Assembly: GCA_000158135.1 (NCBI GenBank)
Contig: DS999534.1
Span: 17,048 to 65,511, forward strand
From: Rhodobacteraceae bacterium KLH11
Lineage (GTDB): Bacteria; Pseudomonadota; Alphaproteobacteria; Rhodobacterales; Rhodobacteraceae
Direction: 5' to 3'
DNA length: 48,464 nt
In this document: positions 7,092 through 15,607 of the stretch, in pieces
Layout of the letters: each line of letters begins with the position of its first letter
Position numbering within the stretch: position 1 is the first letter of the stretch
Position numbers and translations under genes: made by a program
The notes under the pieces: model-generated
What the model was told of the DNA's origin: nothing
Databases searched by the model: none
Seen by the model: only the letters and a program-made list of their open reading frames with translations

Positions 7092-8887
7092 GGGCAGATG
7101 CGCTGGATCTAACATCATCCGAACTTCTGGAGCTTGCGTTCCGATCTGCCGAGAAGGGCAGGGACCTCTCCCAGCGCGCAGCCCTCCAGCTGCAGGCCGC
7201 GCGCCGGATGAAGTTTCTCATGTCCCGCGCTTCGTCCATCAAGGCTCGTCTAGGGGCCTGCTTTGGGCGCCCCGAAGCGGTGATCAAATTCGTCCGCAAG
7301 GGCGGGGTGCAGAACGGCAAGGAACTGCGCCGCCAGATCAATTACCTGGTCAACCGCGCAGAGGGCATTCTTGAGATCCGCGAGAACGGTGTGTCTCCCC
7401 TGAACGCCCAGGAGATCGAAGACACCATCTCGGAATGGCATGACGGTTTCTCCGGTAAGACCAACTTCGGATACACCCGCCACATGATTGTGTCCTTCCC
7501 CAAGGACACCTATGCGGAAGCCGCCCACCAAGCCGGTTTGGAGTTCGCGGATCGTGTGTTTGGCAGCGGGGACTTCGGGGACACCTGGGACTATCTGAGT
7601 GTATTTCACACCGACACCAACAACCCTCATGTCCACCTGATCGTCAACTGCCGTGGCGTTGAAAACGGACACTGGCTCAAGACCGGCATGACCAGCGAGA
7701 TGAACGTCGATGTGCTGCGCTCGATCCACGCGGAAGTCGCGCAAGAGTTCGGGATCGAGTTGACCGCCACCACCCGTTTCGAACGTGGGCTGGTCCACGA
7801 AGAGCCAAACGAGCGGTGGCAGATACGCGCTGGCCTGGCTGTCGTTGACGGGGTGCCAGAGGCGGAGACCAGGGCGCAGGAAGCAGCTCGGGATATGTCG
7901 GCTTTGTCCCTCCTCAAGATATCCGAACAGTTCACCGAGACATCAACGCTCATATCCGACCAAATCCAAAAATACGCGCTGCAGCTTGTCGAAGGAAAAA
8001 CAGACATGGTTTCGCAACTGGACTACCTCTTGAAACAGGCCTATCATTTTGGCGATCCGTCTTATGTGTCGCAGCCGATCCTACAGGAGTTGCGGGATAT
8101 TCACGATTCCGGCGGAACCGTCGAGATAGTGGGCGACGATCTGAAGGCCCGGATCAAAAATCATATCAATGACGCCAGAGGGGACGCGCAGAGCCACCCG
8201 TATCTGTCAGCGTTGGCGGAGATTGCCGAATACAGAGACTTCCAGAATTCCGATGCCTATGTGGCCGGATCAGAGCGCTACGTTCAGTTCATGAACGATC
8301 ATCTGGGCGAAGACGTCTTCAAGGAGCTTGATGAGCAGACAACAGGTATTCTGCAATCCATTGCGGATATGGAGCGGCTGCCTGCCAAGGTTGAAAACCC
8401 GGAATTGCGCACGACAATGGAGCTTCAGATCGGCGACCTGAAAGCCCAGGTCGCGGTTCTGCGGCCCAACGATGCCAGGCTGCAAACCTTCATGGTAGAC
8501 GACAATCGTTACAACAACGCTTTCGGAGCCGACCGGATGGACGCCCTGGAAGGTCCGGAGGCAGGCAAATGGGAGGCTGTCAAATCGGCCATCGTCGAAC
8601 GTGCGGAAGGTGCAGGGCTTGATCCCGATCTTTTCCTGTCCCGCTTTTCCAGCCACGAGAATGTATCCCTTGGAACATCCATCGACTGGCGCAATACCGA
8701 CGAAGCTGTTGCGAGCGCCTTTTTCAAAGCTAAAGGGGTCGGGGGTTACGACGTGCAGGCCAAGGCGGCCGTGGATGAGCTGCACCAGTTCGCCGCCGCC
8801 AAAATCAAGGAAATCGCCCAGGAGATCAGCCACACGCACGAGCAGACACTCTCGCGTGGGCATGAAGATGACGGGCACAGTCTGTAG
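7088..8887 (+). CDS. VirD2-like (MOBP-type) relaxase
   Basis: 599 residues. The N-terminal relaxase domain spans about 60-235: GGVQNGKELRRQINYLVNR places a likely nucleophile at Tyr86 (the equivalent of VirD2 Tyr29 in LDYLTTK), and the metal-binding motif HTDTNNPHVHL gives His174, His181 and His183. RHMIVSFPKDT is the preceding conserved strand. It would cut oriT, attach to the 5' end and lead the strand through the T4SS. Residues about 350-599 form a second domain nearly repeated in the protein at 16299-17354 and ending RGHEDDGHSL; I infer this is the coupling/translocation domain. The gene is coupled to the RHH gene by an ATGA overlap. The last 119 bases recur at 10319-10437. Confidence 0.88.
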   Translation: MRADALDLTSSELLELAFRSAEKGRDLSQRAALQLQAARRMKFLMSRASSIKARLGACFGRPEAVIKFVRKGGVQNGKELRRQINYLVNRAEGILEIRENGVSPLNAQEIEDTISEWHDGFSGKTNFGYTRHMIVSFPKDTYAEAAHQAGLEFADRVFGSGDFGDTWDYLSVFHTDTNNPHVHLIVNCRGVENGHWLKTGMTSEMNVDVLRSIHAEVAQEFGIELTATTRFERGLVHEEPNERWQIRAGLAVVDGVPEAETRAQEAARDMSALSLLKISEQFTETSTLISDQIQKYALQLVEGKTDMVSQLDYLLKQAYHFGDPSYVSQPILQELRDIHDSGGTVEIVGDDLKARIKNHINDARGDAQSHPYLSALAEIAEYRDFQNSDAYVAGSERYVQFMNDHLGEDVFKELDEQTTGILQSIADMERLPAKVENPELRTTMELQIGDLKAQVAVLRPNDARLQTFMVDDNRYNNAFGADRMDALEGPEAGKWEAVKSAIVERAEGAGLDPDLFLSRFSSHENVSLGTSIDWRNTDEAVASAFFKAKGVGGYDVQAKAAVDELHQFAAAKIKEIAQEISHTHEQTLSRGHEDDGHSL

Positions 8888-8891
8888 CCAC
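8773..8891 (+). repeat. 119-bp direct repeat, copy 1 (end of relaxase gene)
   Basis: This segment, covering the last 38 relaxase codons and the stop, recurs at 10319-10437 with three mismatches by eye. The two copies enclose the DUF3800 gene and the Tn3 transposase fragment, so the intervening 1.4 kb looks like an insertion or duplication. Confidence 0.85.
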
Positions 8892-9074
8892 ACGTGAAAA
8901 AACTGAACTCAAAACATAAGAGGGGTGGGGCAGGGGGTGCCGCCTTTTGGCCCTGCCGGTGCTAAAAGAGGCGGCGGTTCAGAATTGATCACAGGGACAG
9001 TTTGCAACCTGAACTTCTCATTTCTTTGTGGCCATGTAAGAGTTGCGAAAAAAAAGAAATGGAGGCGAGGCGTC

Positions 9075-9929
9075 GTGAGTTGGGCACTCTTTATTGATGA
9101 ATCCGGGCAAGATCAGCGGCAGTCTCCCTACGAGGTGCTTGCTGGCATCGCTATCGAAGACCGAAAGCTTTGGCGGCTGATCCGGGATCTATCCGATGCG
9201 CAGGAAGAAATCTTTGGGCTCCGCCTCTTCGAAGCCTATGGCAGCGAGGCCAAAGCACAAAAACTTCTCAAAAAGAAAGTGTTCACACACGCCGCTCAGA
9301 TGCCGGCGTTTCCGCCGGATCAACGCCAAACACTTGCCCGCGAGATTCTGCAGGATGGCACAGCCGTCAGTCGCGAACGCCTGACAGCCTTGGCACAAGC
9401 AAAACTGGCCTACGTGGACCGCGCTCTCGATATCTCTCGTAAAGCCAAGGCGCAGGCTTTCGCGTCCATCGTTCCCCAGATGGCCCCACGCCCGGCTGGA
9501 GGAATGCTGCGCAAGGATTATGCCTATCTGTTCGAGAGATTTTTCTACTTCTTAAACAGCCAGCCCGCAGACCCGATGGGGTACGTTGTCTTCGATGAGT
9601 TGGACAAGAGCGCAAGCCACATCCTGTTGAATCAGGTGTCCGAGTATTTTCTAAAGACAAGCAAAGGTCGAACCCGCTCACGTTTGATTATTCCAGAGCC
9701 GTTTTTTGTGCATAGCGATATGACGACAATGGTTCAGGTGGCCGACTTGATTGCTTACATCATTAGTTGGGGTGTTCGGTTGGCCGGTATGCATGCACCC
9801 AATCGCTCGGAGCTTGACAGTCTTTCCCGAAAGGTGATGCGACTGCGGTTCACGCAGCACACTCCTGGTGGTTACACCAATTACGGGTTTAAGATCATCA
9901 ATGATCTGCGGGCAGCTGACGACCAATAA
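9075..9929 (+). CDS. DUF3800 family protein
   Basis: 284 residues from a GTG at 9075, preceded by GGAGGCGAGG; frames can be opened further upstream but the family normally starts right at this point. The N-terminus VSWALFIDESGQ has the Asp-Glu pair typical of DUF3800, which has an RNase H-like fold, and VQVADLIAYIISWGVRLAG near the C-terminus is the second hallmark. The family is often found on mobile elements and near defence genes, and a nuclease role has been proposed. It sits between two copies of the relaxase tail, with a second, distantly related DUF3800 gene at 10592. No partner gene is obvious. Confidence 0.8.
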   Translation: MSWALFIDESGQDQRQSPYEVLAGIAIEDRKLWRLIRDLSDAQEEIFGLRLFEAYGSEAKAQKLLKKKVFTHAAQMPAFPPDQRQTLAREILQDGTAVSRERLTALAQAKLAYVDRALDISRKAKAQAFASIVPQMAPRPAGGMLRKDYAYLFERFFYFLNSQPADPMGYVVFDELDKSASHILLNQVSEYFLKTSKGRTRSRLIIPEPFFVHSDMTTMVQVADLIAYIISWGVRLAGMHAPNRSELDSLSRKVMRLRFTQHTPGGYTNYGFKIINDLRAADDQ

Positions 9930-10088
9930 AAAAAGGCAATGCCGTTGCCAGCAAAGCCTCCGAAACAATATATAGCATCACCAGACCGATTTGTCCAGTT
10001 TGCAGAAGGCTACTGTGAGCTTCAATATTAGAAGCATTGAACTCGCGGTTACAGACTGGGGTGGATTCCGGCTGGGGGCAGGATTGTA

Positions 10089-10318
10089 TCATAAGCGGTG
10101 ACGGCTCTGATTTTTCCACCTGTATTCACCGGTGAGAAGGATATGAGCCCATCCAAGCGGTGAGATATGCGCGAGAAGGTCATCAGGGCAGTCCAGGCCG
10201 TTGTGCTTTCGTGCGGTGACCGCCTCTCCCAGATGTTTGGTGTTCCAGTAGATGATGATGGCGGCAAGGAGGTTCAGCCCTGCCATTCGATAATGCTGGC
10301 CCTTGGCAGTGCGGTCGC
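10089..10318 (-). pseudogene. Tn3-family transposase, C-terminal remnant
   Basis: On the minus strand the frame reads TAKGQHYRMAGLNLLAAIII, YWNTKHLGEAV, then ...LLAHISPLGWAHILLTGEYR W and a short tail before the stop. This is the usual end of Tn3-family TnpA (Y-ASGLNL-A-I-WNT-YL, LAH-PLGWEHI-LTG-Y-W). Only about 75 residues survive. The upstream side stops exactly at the start of the second relaxase-tail repeat (10319), so the breakpoint is sharp. No 38-bp Tn3 terminal repeat was recognised. Confidence 0.8.
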
Positions 10319-10437
10319 GGATGAGCTGCGCCAGTTCGCCGCCGCCAAAATCAAGGAAATCGCCCAGGAGATCAGCCACACGCACGAGCAGACGCTCTCG
10401 CGTGGGCATGAAGATGATGGGCACAGTCTGTAGCCAC
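10319..10437 (+). repeat. 119-bp direct repeat, copy 2 (relaxase tail fragment)
   Basis: It repeats 8773-8891 with three differences, two silent and one changing a His codon to Arg. In frame with it, an ATG at 10167 inside antisense transposase sequence would give an 88-residue fusion ending in the relaxase tail RGHEDDGHSL; whether this is ever made is doubtful. Confidence 0.85.
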
Positions 10438-10515
10438 TTATTATCTTTTATTGGCAGCTGCTAACATTTTTTATGGAAATCGTATGAGTCGCAGCTTATA
10501 TACGAGTTGTGAAGT

Positions 10516-10586
10516 CGCCCTGCTGTACCGAACTGTCTCCGTATGGTGTGCGTTCCATGGGTTCACATGGATAGGTCAGCAGGGCG
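10516..10586. repeat. 10-bp inverted repeat next to DUF3800 gene 2
   Basis: CGCCCTGCTG (10516-10525) and CAGCAGGGCG (10577-10586) are exact complements around a 51-base interval, immediately downstream of the minus-strand DUF3800 gene. It could mark the ends of a small mobile unit or be a transcription-stop structure for that gene. Confidence 0.5.
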
Positions 10587-10591
10587 CACCC

Positions 10592-11215
10592 TTATCTGAA
10601 TTCCCAAACATCGTTGATGCAACCTGACCTTTCGAGCATGTTGCGCCATTTAGCACCGTCGCGGCGGGTGTCTGAATATGAACGCGCGATAGCTCCCGCA
10701 CACATATCTGCAAGTTGAACAAGTGGATCTTTATGGGAAGCTCTGAAATCAAACTTCTTGATAGTCCCCTTTGGAAGCTCGCGCCTCATATAACCGACAA
10801 GTTCTTTCCTGAACCGTCTATCGCCAGTTCCATCAAGAACGACCTTTGCCCCTGTAAGTAAGCCGCCATCATGTTCGAACATCATTTTCGTGAAGTAATT
10901 GTAGAACCGGCGGGGTTTAGTTCTTAGATGGTGTGAAGTGATCGCGTCTTTCTGCACAACGACGGAGCGGCATTGGAAGTCCCAGGCTGCAGCGGCTTCA
11001 AAGAAAACATCTCGTGAAACATCACGCGTTTTCGAAAACTTCCACTCCGGCTTCACACGTTCAGTACCCATGAGAGCGGTAATCTCATCGCCCGCGTGTT
11101 TCGATGCCGCCGCGTCTTTGAACGCCACGACTGATAAAACAAAGACCTGTGATGAACCTTTGTCCAGTTTGAATCCTGGATCTCCGGATTCATCGATGAA
11201 CGCCAATGCCCCCAC
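10592..11215 (-). CDS. DUF3800 family protein (second copy)
   Basis: 207 residues beginning MGALAFIDESGDPGFKLDKG, with the DUF3800 Asp-Glu signature at residues 8-9, a central VVQKDAITSHHLRTK and VVLDGTGDRRF stretch, and the C-terminal LVQLADMCAGAIARSYSD hallmark. Length is normal for the family. It is only distantly similar to the DUF3800 protein encoded at 9075-9929 and faces the opposite way, so the two were probably acquired separately rather than by local duplication. A nuclease-like role is suggested by the fold assigned to this family; no toxin, restriction or other partner gene is directly adjacent. Confidence 0.8.
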   Translation of the reverse strand: MGALAFIDESGDPGFKLDKGSSQVFVLSVVAFKDAAASKHAGDEITALMGTERVKPEWKFSKTRDVSRDVFFEAAAAWDFQCRSVVVQKDAITSHHLRTKPRRFYNYFTKMMFEHDGGLLTGAKVVLDGTGDRRFRKELVGYMRRELPKGTIKKFDFRASHKDPLVQLADMCAGAIARSYSDTRRDGAKWRNMLERSGCINDVWEFR

Positions 11216-11885
11216 TGCCCGTCATTCCTCCGTCTAGCCGCGATTTCGCTGGCCCAATCGCGTTTCGGCGATATTTGCTAAGTAAAGCTTTGCCACCTCG
11301 AAGTGAAGGCGATGTTTTAAGGTCTTTTTTGCTCGATTTGGCGCCGTAAACGCCTATAAAATCAGTATTTCGACAATCTCTCGGTATCAAGAGGTCGATT
11401 GCGGTTGAGTGCAGAATAGGGCGTTGAAGTCTCATTGGATAGTTTTTGATTACGTGGCCCATGTGGCGCGAACGACGAATTTCTCCCCGCTACCACCGCC
11501 CAGAACCTACGATTACTAGCCAAGATTTTTCCTGCACCGCAGCAAATGCGAAAAGTCCGACTGGGAAGATCTTCGCCGCAAATTCGGGACATCGATTTCT
11601 GCGCTAGCAACACGGTGTTTTTCAACACCATCGCCACCAAGCAGACACACGCTGCACTAGCAGCACCGACCATGACCAATGGCAGAAATGCGCAATAAGC
11701 AGACTTTGCAAAGTTCAGCGTACGGCCCTAAGCTACCATCTAACTCAGACCGTGATGCCGCAGCGCATTCCTCAAAGCGGGCATTCTATCAGTTTTGGAG
11801 GAGTTCGGCTTTTTGAGACCAGACGCCTTGAGCGAAATTGCGGATTGTTCGGGCGGCGACTTTGGACTAGCGACCGCCTAGGATT
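11216..11885. other. 670 bases without a recognised gene
   Basis: Short overlapping minus-strand frames (11190-11462 and 11362-11679) show no family resemblance and no good RBS. The stretch looks like decayed sequence between the second DUF3800 gene and the tRNA-like element. A GGCGG...CCGCC hairpin lies near 11850-11880. Confidence 0.4.
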
Positions 11886-11969
11886 GCGAGTGTGGCGGAA
11901 TTGATAGGCGCACCAAATTAAAGTTCAAGTGCCATTGGCGTGGGGGTTCAAGTCCATCCATCCGCACCA
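11886..11969 (+). pseudogene. degenerate tRNA-Leu
   Basis: The 84 bases keep the tRNA-Leu outline: GTGTGGCGGAATTGATAGGC resembles the Leu D-arm region, TGGGGGTTCAAGTCC is a near-normal T-arm, and the 3' end is CCGCACCA. The acceptor stem has an A-C mismatch and a wobble pair, the anticodon stem is badly mispaired and the loop seems to lack a base, so a working tRNA is unlikely. Decayed tRNA copies of this kind often mark an attachment site of an integrative element. Confidence 0.65.
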
Positions 11970-12010
11970 CTAGCACGATCTTTTTTCGCTACAATTGAAG
12001 GTGGACTACG

Positions 12011-13138
12011 GTGGGCATCATTGAAGACGAGGTTTTGGAAACCATCGAAAAAGAGCTTGAAAATGCTCTGAAGAAACACCCCGAGCTAATCTCTGACGAA
12101 CTTGAAACAGTGACAGAAGAGACGGTCCAGTCATCTCTTGCCGCGCTTTTTGAAGTGATGCCAGACGCGCTGGAAAAATCACCTAGGAAAACTGTTCGAA
12201 AGGGCAGAAGACTCCAACTCGGCTTCGAAAGGAGATGCTACCGAAGGTGGCGTCGCGCCTTTGAGCTTTATGAAATCATATGTGGTGTCGCTACCGAAAT
12301 GGGAGAAAACCACGCTCGAGAGCACTTTGAGGCGAGTGAAGAAGAACGTGACTACATATTTGGCGCGCTCACTCACCTTCATCCGCGAATGCTGCTTGTC
12401 GCAAATGAGATCGGTGCGCTGTTGCGAACCGGGTTTCCAGATGGCGCACTGGCTCGTTGGAGAACTCTGCACGAGATATCTGTAGTCGCGATGTTCATCT
12501 CGCAGAGCGATCAAGAAACGGCGAAACGCTACTTGGCAAGTTTCCAGTTCAACGCATATCAAGCAGCTGTTCAGTTCAACGAATACGCCGAGCGCGCAAA
12601 TCTCACCCCGTTTGAAGCGGAGGAGATTGAGGTAATGCGAAATGCTTGCGAGGCCTTCAAGAAAGATTTGGGCGGGGCAATTGGTCGAGACTATGACTGG
12701 GCGAAAGAGGCTGTCGGGAAGGCGCGTCCAACCCTTTTCGATCTAGAGGAAGCAACGGGACTGGATCATTGGAGATCGCGCTATCGATGGGCCTCACAGC
12801 ATACGCACGCAGGGCATCGACCCATTGATAAATTGCTTGGAATGGTGGAAGCCCAAAAGCCGGTAAACCTTGTTGGTTCTTCGAACTCCGGTTTTGTCGA
12901 TCCGTTTTCGATGGCCGGGATATCGATTGGGATTTGCTGCGCCGCATTCTTCGCGAGACGGTCAACTATGGATAGCGTTGTGGCAATGAAGTCTATCGAG
13001 GTATTGAGCGATAGGTTAGGCCAAGTCGCCCTTCGATTGGAGGCGAATACCTCAAAACGTCAACAAAATCTAAGCGCAGCCTTGGGACTTCCTAGGTGTA
13101 TATTGGACTGGTTCGGGAAGCTGGTCAAAAGACCTTAG
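12011..13138 (+). CDS. DUF5677-like protein
   Basis: 375 residues from a GTG at 12011, with GAAGGTGG upstream as RBS. An acidic helical N-terminus (residues 1-60) is followed by ARWRTLHEISVVAMFISQSD and, near residue 258, RWASQHTHAGHRP, which match what I remember of the DUF5677 family (R-LhE-svva, W-S-fvHa). The protein ends with a hydrophobic SMAGISIGICCAAFFARRS helix and a basic tail. Function unknown; the family is mostly all-helical and occurs in mobile regions. It is isolated in the island right after the tRNA-like element, with no operon partner. Confidence 0.65.
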   Translation: MGIIEDEVLETIEKELENALKKHPELISDELETVTEETVQSSLAALFEVMPDALEKSPRKTVRKGRRLQLGFERRCYRRWRRAFELYEIICGVATEMGENHAREHFEASEEERDYIFGALTHLHPRMLLVANEIGALLRTGFPDGALARWRTLHEISVVAMFISQSDQETAKRYLASFQFNAYQAAVQFNEYAERANLTPFEAEEIEVMRNACEAFKKDLGGAIGRDYDWAKEAVGKARPTLFDLEEATGLDHWRSRYRWASQHTHAGHRPIDKLLGMVEAQKPVNLVGSSNSGFVDPFSMAGISIGICCAAFFARRSTMDSVVAMKSIEVLSDRLGQVALRLEANTSKRQQNLSAALGLPRCILDWFGKLVKRP

Positions 13139-13264
13139 CAGTAGGTGCGTCGTGAGTTTCACTAGCTCGTCGCGCCGTCGCCCAAGAACTTGTAGAAGTT
13201 GTGAAGCTCCTAGACGCCTTGTCTGTGGACATCCTCAATACATGTCAGGGTAAACGGATCAGAG

Positions 13265-13678
13265 TTGCCTGTATTTGTCGTCCATCGCACCCAGATGAAA
13301 GGTGGCTCCTGGAAGATCACCGGGCGTGGCAGATATGGCAGGGTGACCGCCGAATGGGGCGAGCGCGGTACCGCCACCACTCATAAGGTGACTGCCGGGG
13401 ACAAAGAGCCAGAGCTGGCGCTGCGCCATCGCTACCCTACCGAAGCTGAAGCCCAAAGCGCAGCCGATGCAGCCCTCGCGCGTTCGCGCCGGGCCAGCGG
13501 CAAGATCAGCATCGAGCTGGGTGGCTTTTGGGGCGACCTGCTGGCCGAAGCCAAGGTCGATCTTCAGGGCATCAAGCCCGAACTGACAGGCGAGTGGCTG
13601 ATCACCCGTGTCCAGCACCGCCTGACCGACACACTGACCACCAGCTTTGACGCCGAGCGCGACAATGAAAAGGTATAA
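13265..13678 (+). pseudogene. phage late control protein D (tail), C-terminal fragment
   Basis: The frame reads GSWKITGRGRYGRVTAEWGE, a helical segment EAEAQSAADAALARSRRASG and ISIELGG...GIKPELTGEWLITRVQHRLT. The last block matches the end of P2-type gpD/VgrG-like tail proteins (G-W-I-RV-H). gpD is normally 330-400 residues, so roughly the last third is present. The only start in frame is a TTG at 13265 without RBS. It is a prophage scar and no other tail genes lie beside it. Confidence 0.7.
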
Positions 13679-13701
13679 TCGTGAAGCGATCCAGCGTTGC
13701 G

Positions 13702-14241
13702 CTACTCAGACCCACGGTTGCCAAGAACGGGCACTGGTACTTCAAGGTAGAGCTTACGAAACTCGGTCAGCACCATCTCAACTGCCGTATCAAAAGTCCC
13801 CGAACTGAATGATAGGCTTTTATTGACCTCATAGATGTAACGCCAATCTATGAAAGCGTCTTGGTGCAGAGAGAGGAGGCAGCGAAGATCGTAATCTACG
13901 AAAGAAAAGTCTGGATACAAAGGCGCTACAGACCGTTTGAATTCATGGTTCAGCCTATGTTGCGTTTCAGGCTTTAGCTTGTCGAAAAGCTTGATCAGGT
14001 TATGCAACTTAGGAACATCTGGATCGTTGTGATCGAAAACAAACCATGCTTTCAATGCAAATTCCATCGACAAAGCCAAGAGCATAGGTTCGACGCCGTT
14101 ATGATCGAAGGCGTCGTTATCCCACTGCTTAGTGTCATATGCAGGCGGAATCTTCCGACATTTGACCAGAATGCCGTTGGCCGCTTTGGCGATACGGACC
14201 GCAGTGGTCAGACGGTGGTTCTTTGACAGGCTCATCGCCAT
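13702..14241 (-). CDS. HEPN-like protein
   Basis: 179 residues, all-helical in appearance. LLALSMEFALKAWFVFDHND followed by PDVPKLHNLIKLFDKL matches the HEPN pattern in which an E-x-x-LKA helix precedes the HNL...L helix. The classical RNase motif Rx4-6H is not evident, so it may be a non-catalytic or diverged HEPN. Such proteins occur in toxin-antitoxin and abortive-infection systems. No MNT nucleotidyltransferase partner is adjacent. The gene faces the phage tail fragment tail-to-tail and the HNH gene head-to-head. Start at 14241 or the Met two codons later; RBS weak. Confidence 0.5.
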   Translation of the reverse strand: MAMSLSKNHRLTTAVRIAKAANGILVKCRKIPPAYDTKQWDNDAFDHNGVEPMLLALSMEFALKAWFVFDHNDPDVPKLHNLIKLFDKLKPETQHRLNHEFKRSVAPLYPDFSFVDYDLRCLLSLHQDAFIDWRYIYEVNKSLSFSSGTFDTAVEMVLTEFRKLYLEVPVPVLGNRGSE

Positions 14242-14578
14242 CCATGTTTTCTAAGTAGTCGAGCCAAGAACATAAAGCTGAGTTATGTTGACTTCCAGCC
14301 CGAAGCCCACCTACGTCCAAAATCGGGCTTGACGCAAAGCGGACATCCCAACTCCAGACAACGCTGACAAGGAGCGCCACGGAACCGTCGTTCGCTGCAC
14401 ATTCGATGTTGGTTGTAACGAACGGCAGCAAGACCGCAAAAACTGACTTTCAATTTTTCTTGGTTTTCGAAAAGCGGAAATTGAAGGCTTGGATGCATCT
14501 GCGAGCGCACAAGGCAGCGGCGATCCCCAGGAGTATTGTAAACATGGTGTCCGTGGCTCCAAACATGTTACTTGGGGT

Positions 14579-15358
14579 ATGGGATTCTTCTTCGTAAAAA
14601 ATTCGCTAGATAAATGCTGCCTTTGTGGCTCGTCAGAGAGACTGACAGGTGAACACAAGATCAAACGAACCGGTATTGCGAAGGAATTTGGTACAGATAC
14701 GATGACAATTGGTACGATTGGAGCCAAGAATTCACGCTTGCGCTATGCCCAAAGCCCAAAATCCAAGGCCTTCCATTTCCGCTCAAAGCTCTGCGCTGAG
14801 TGCAACGGTTCGAGAACGCAGGAGCCCGACAGAGAGTTCGATCGACTGCATACGCACATCTCAGAACTTGTCCAAGATGGCAACGAACCTAGCGAAGCGT
14901 TCGATAGCGCTGAGTATGCTGTCGGTACTCAGCGTTTCAACAACATCGCACGCTACTTTGCGAAGCTAATCTGTTGTCATTTGGCCGAGATAGACGCTCC
15001 CCGGCCAATCTACATTTCCCGCTTTGCAATAGGCAGTTTTATGCAAAATCGAATGTACCTCGGAGTGCATCGTGATTGGACTTTCGATCGCCACGTGGGC
15101 CCGGATGGCGACCGGAAGTACGCTGCACATGGTGGCTTGGTTGTTTCTGGAAATAGAGACACCCACGCACTTAACGGATTTCATTCGACGCTCACCTTCG
15201 GCCCCGTGCAGTATGGTTTTTTCTTCCGTCTGGACTGGAAGGAGTTACTAGAGCTACGACTGTTCCATTCGAAATTCTACGCTTGGGCTCGCAAACAGGT
15301 AAAGCAGGGGACGGAGCAGCCTCTGTCTGAAAACGAACGCAAAAGTCTTGGGCTCTGA
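14579..15358 (+). CDS. HNH-type zinc-binding protein (putative nuclease)
   Basis: About 259 residues from the ATG at 14579; an earlier in-frame ATG at 14489 lacks support. The N-terminus CCLCGSSERLTGEHKIKRTG has a CxxC followed by the GEH motif, and LCAECNGSRTQEPDREFDR has the second CxxC followed by Asn and Asp. This CxxC...EH...CxxCN layout is that of HNH/McrA-like endonucleases. The remainder (SEYAVGTQRFNNIARYFAKL onward) carries no motif that I know. A defence or recombination role is possible. It is single, within the accessory island. Confidence 0.6.
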   Translation: MGFFFVKNSLDKCCLCGSSERLTGEHKIKRTGIAKEFGTDTMTIGTIGAKNSRLRYAQSPKSKAFHFRSKLCAECNGSRTQEPDREFDRLHTHISELVQDGNEPSEAFDSAEYAVGTQRFNNIARYFAKLICCHLAEIDAPRPIYISRFAIGSFMQNRMYLGVHRDWTFDRHVGPDGDRKYAAHGGLVVSGNRDTHALNGFHSTLTFGPVQYGFFFRLDWKELLELRLFHSKFYAWARKQVKQGTEQPLSENERKSLGL

Positions 15359-15549
15359 TCCAGTTTTAACATCCCATAGTGAACGTCGATGAATGCAAGA
15401 CCAACCGCTGGTCGATAGTTTGTAGCTTCCGAAATGCCGACTTTGGGCTCACTTCACCACAATTGCAGTACTGAGTACCACGAACGGCAGCTTTGCGCTG
15501 AACGCAGATTTTATCTCACCTCTCGCATGGGCGCATAGAGTATCTCATG

Positions 15550-15573
15550 GTGTCCACTATCGGTGGTGGACAC
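15550..15573. repeat. perfect 8-bp inverted repeat
   Basis: GTGTCCAC (15550-15557) and GTGGACAC (15566-15573) with an 8-base spacer. Its arms and spacing nearly match the stem-loop at 577-602. It lies between the convergent HNH gene and the small membrane protein gene, where a bidirectional terminator would be expected, but there is no T-run on either side. Confidence 0.55.
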
Positions 15574-15607
15574 TTAGACAACTCTCCGCGACGACGTTAG
15601 GTCGGAT

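Noticed and set aside
10167..10433. 88-residue frame ending in the relaxase tail
   Set aside because: Its first half is the antisense of the Tn3 transposase remnant; the frame is an accident of the duplication, though low-level expression cannot be excluded.
11190..11679. Two overlapping minus-strand frames between DUF3800 gene 2 and the tRNA remnant
   Set aside because: No recognised family, no RBS, and odd residue composition; likely decayed sequence.
13702..14241. HEPN/MNT toxin-antitoxin pair
   Set aside because: No nucleotidyltransferase gene lies beside the HEPN-like gene and the RNase motif is not evident.
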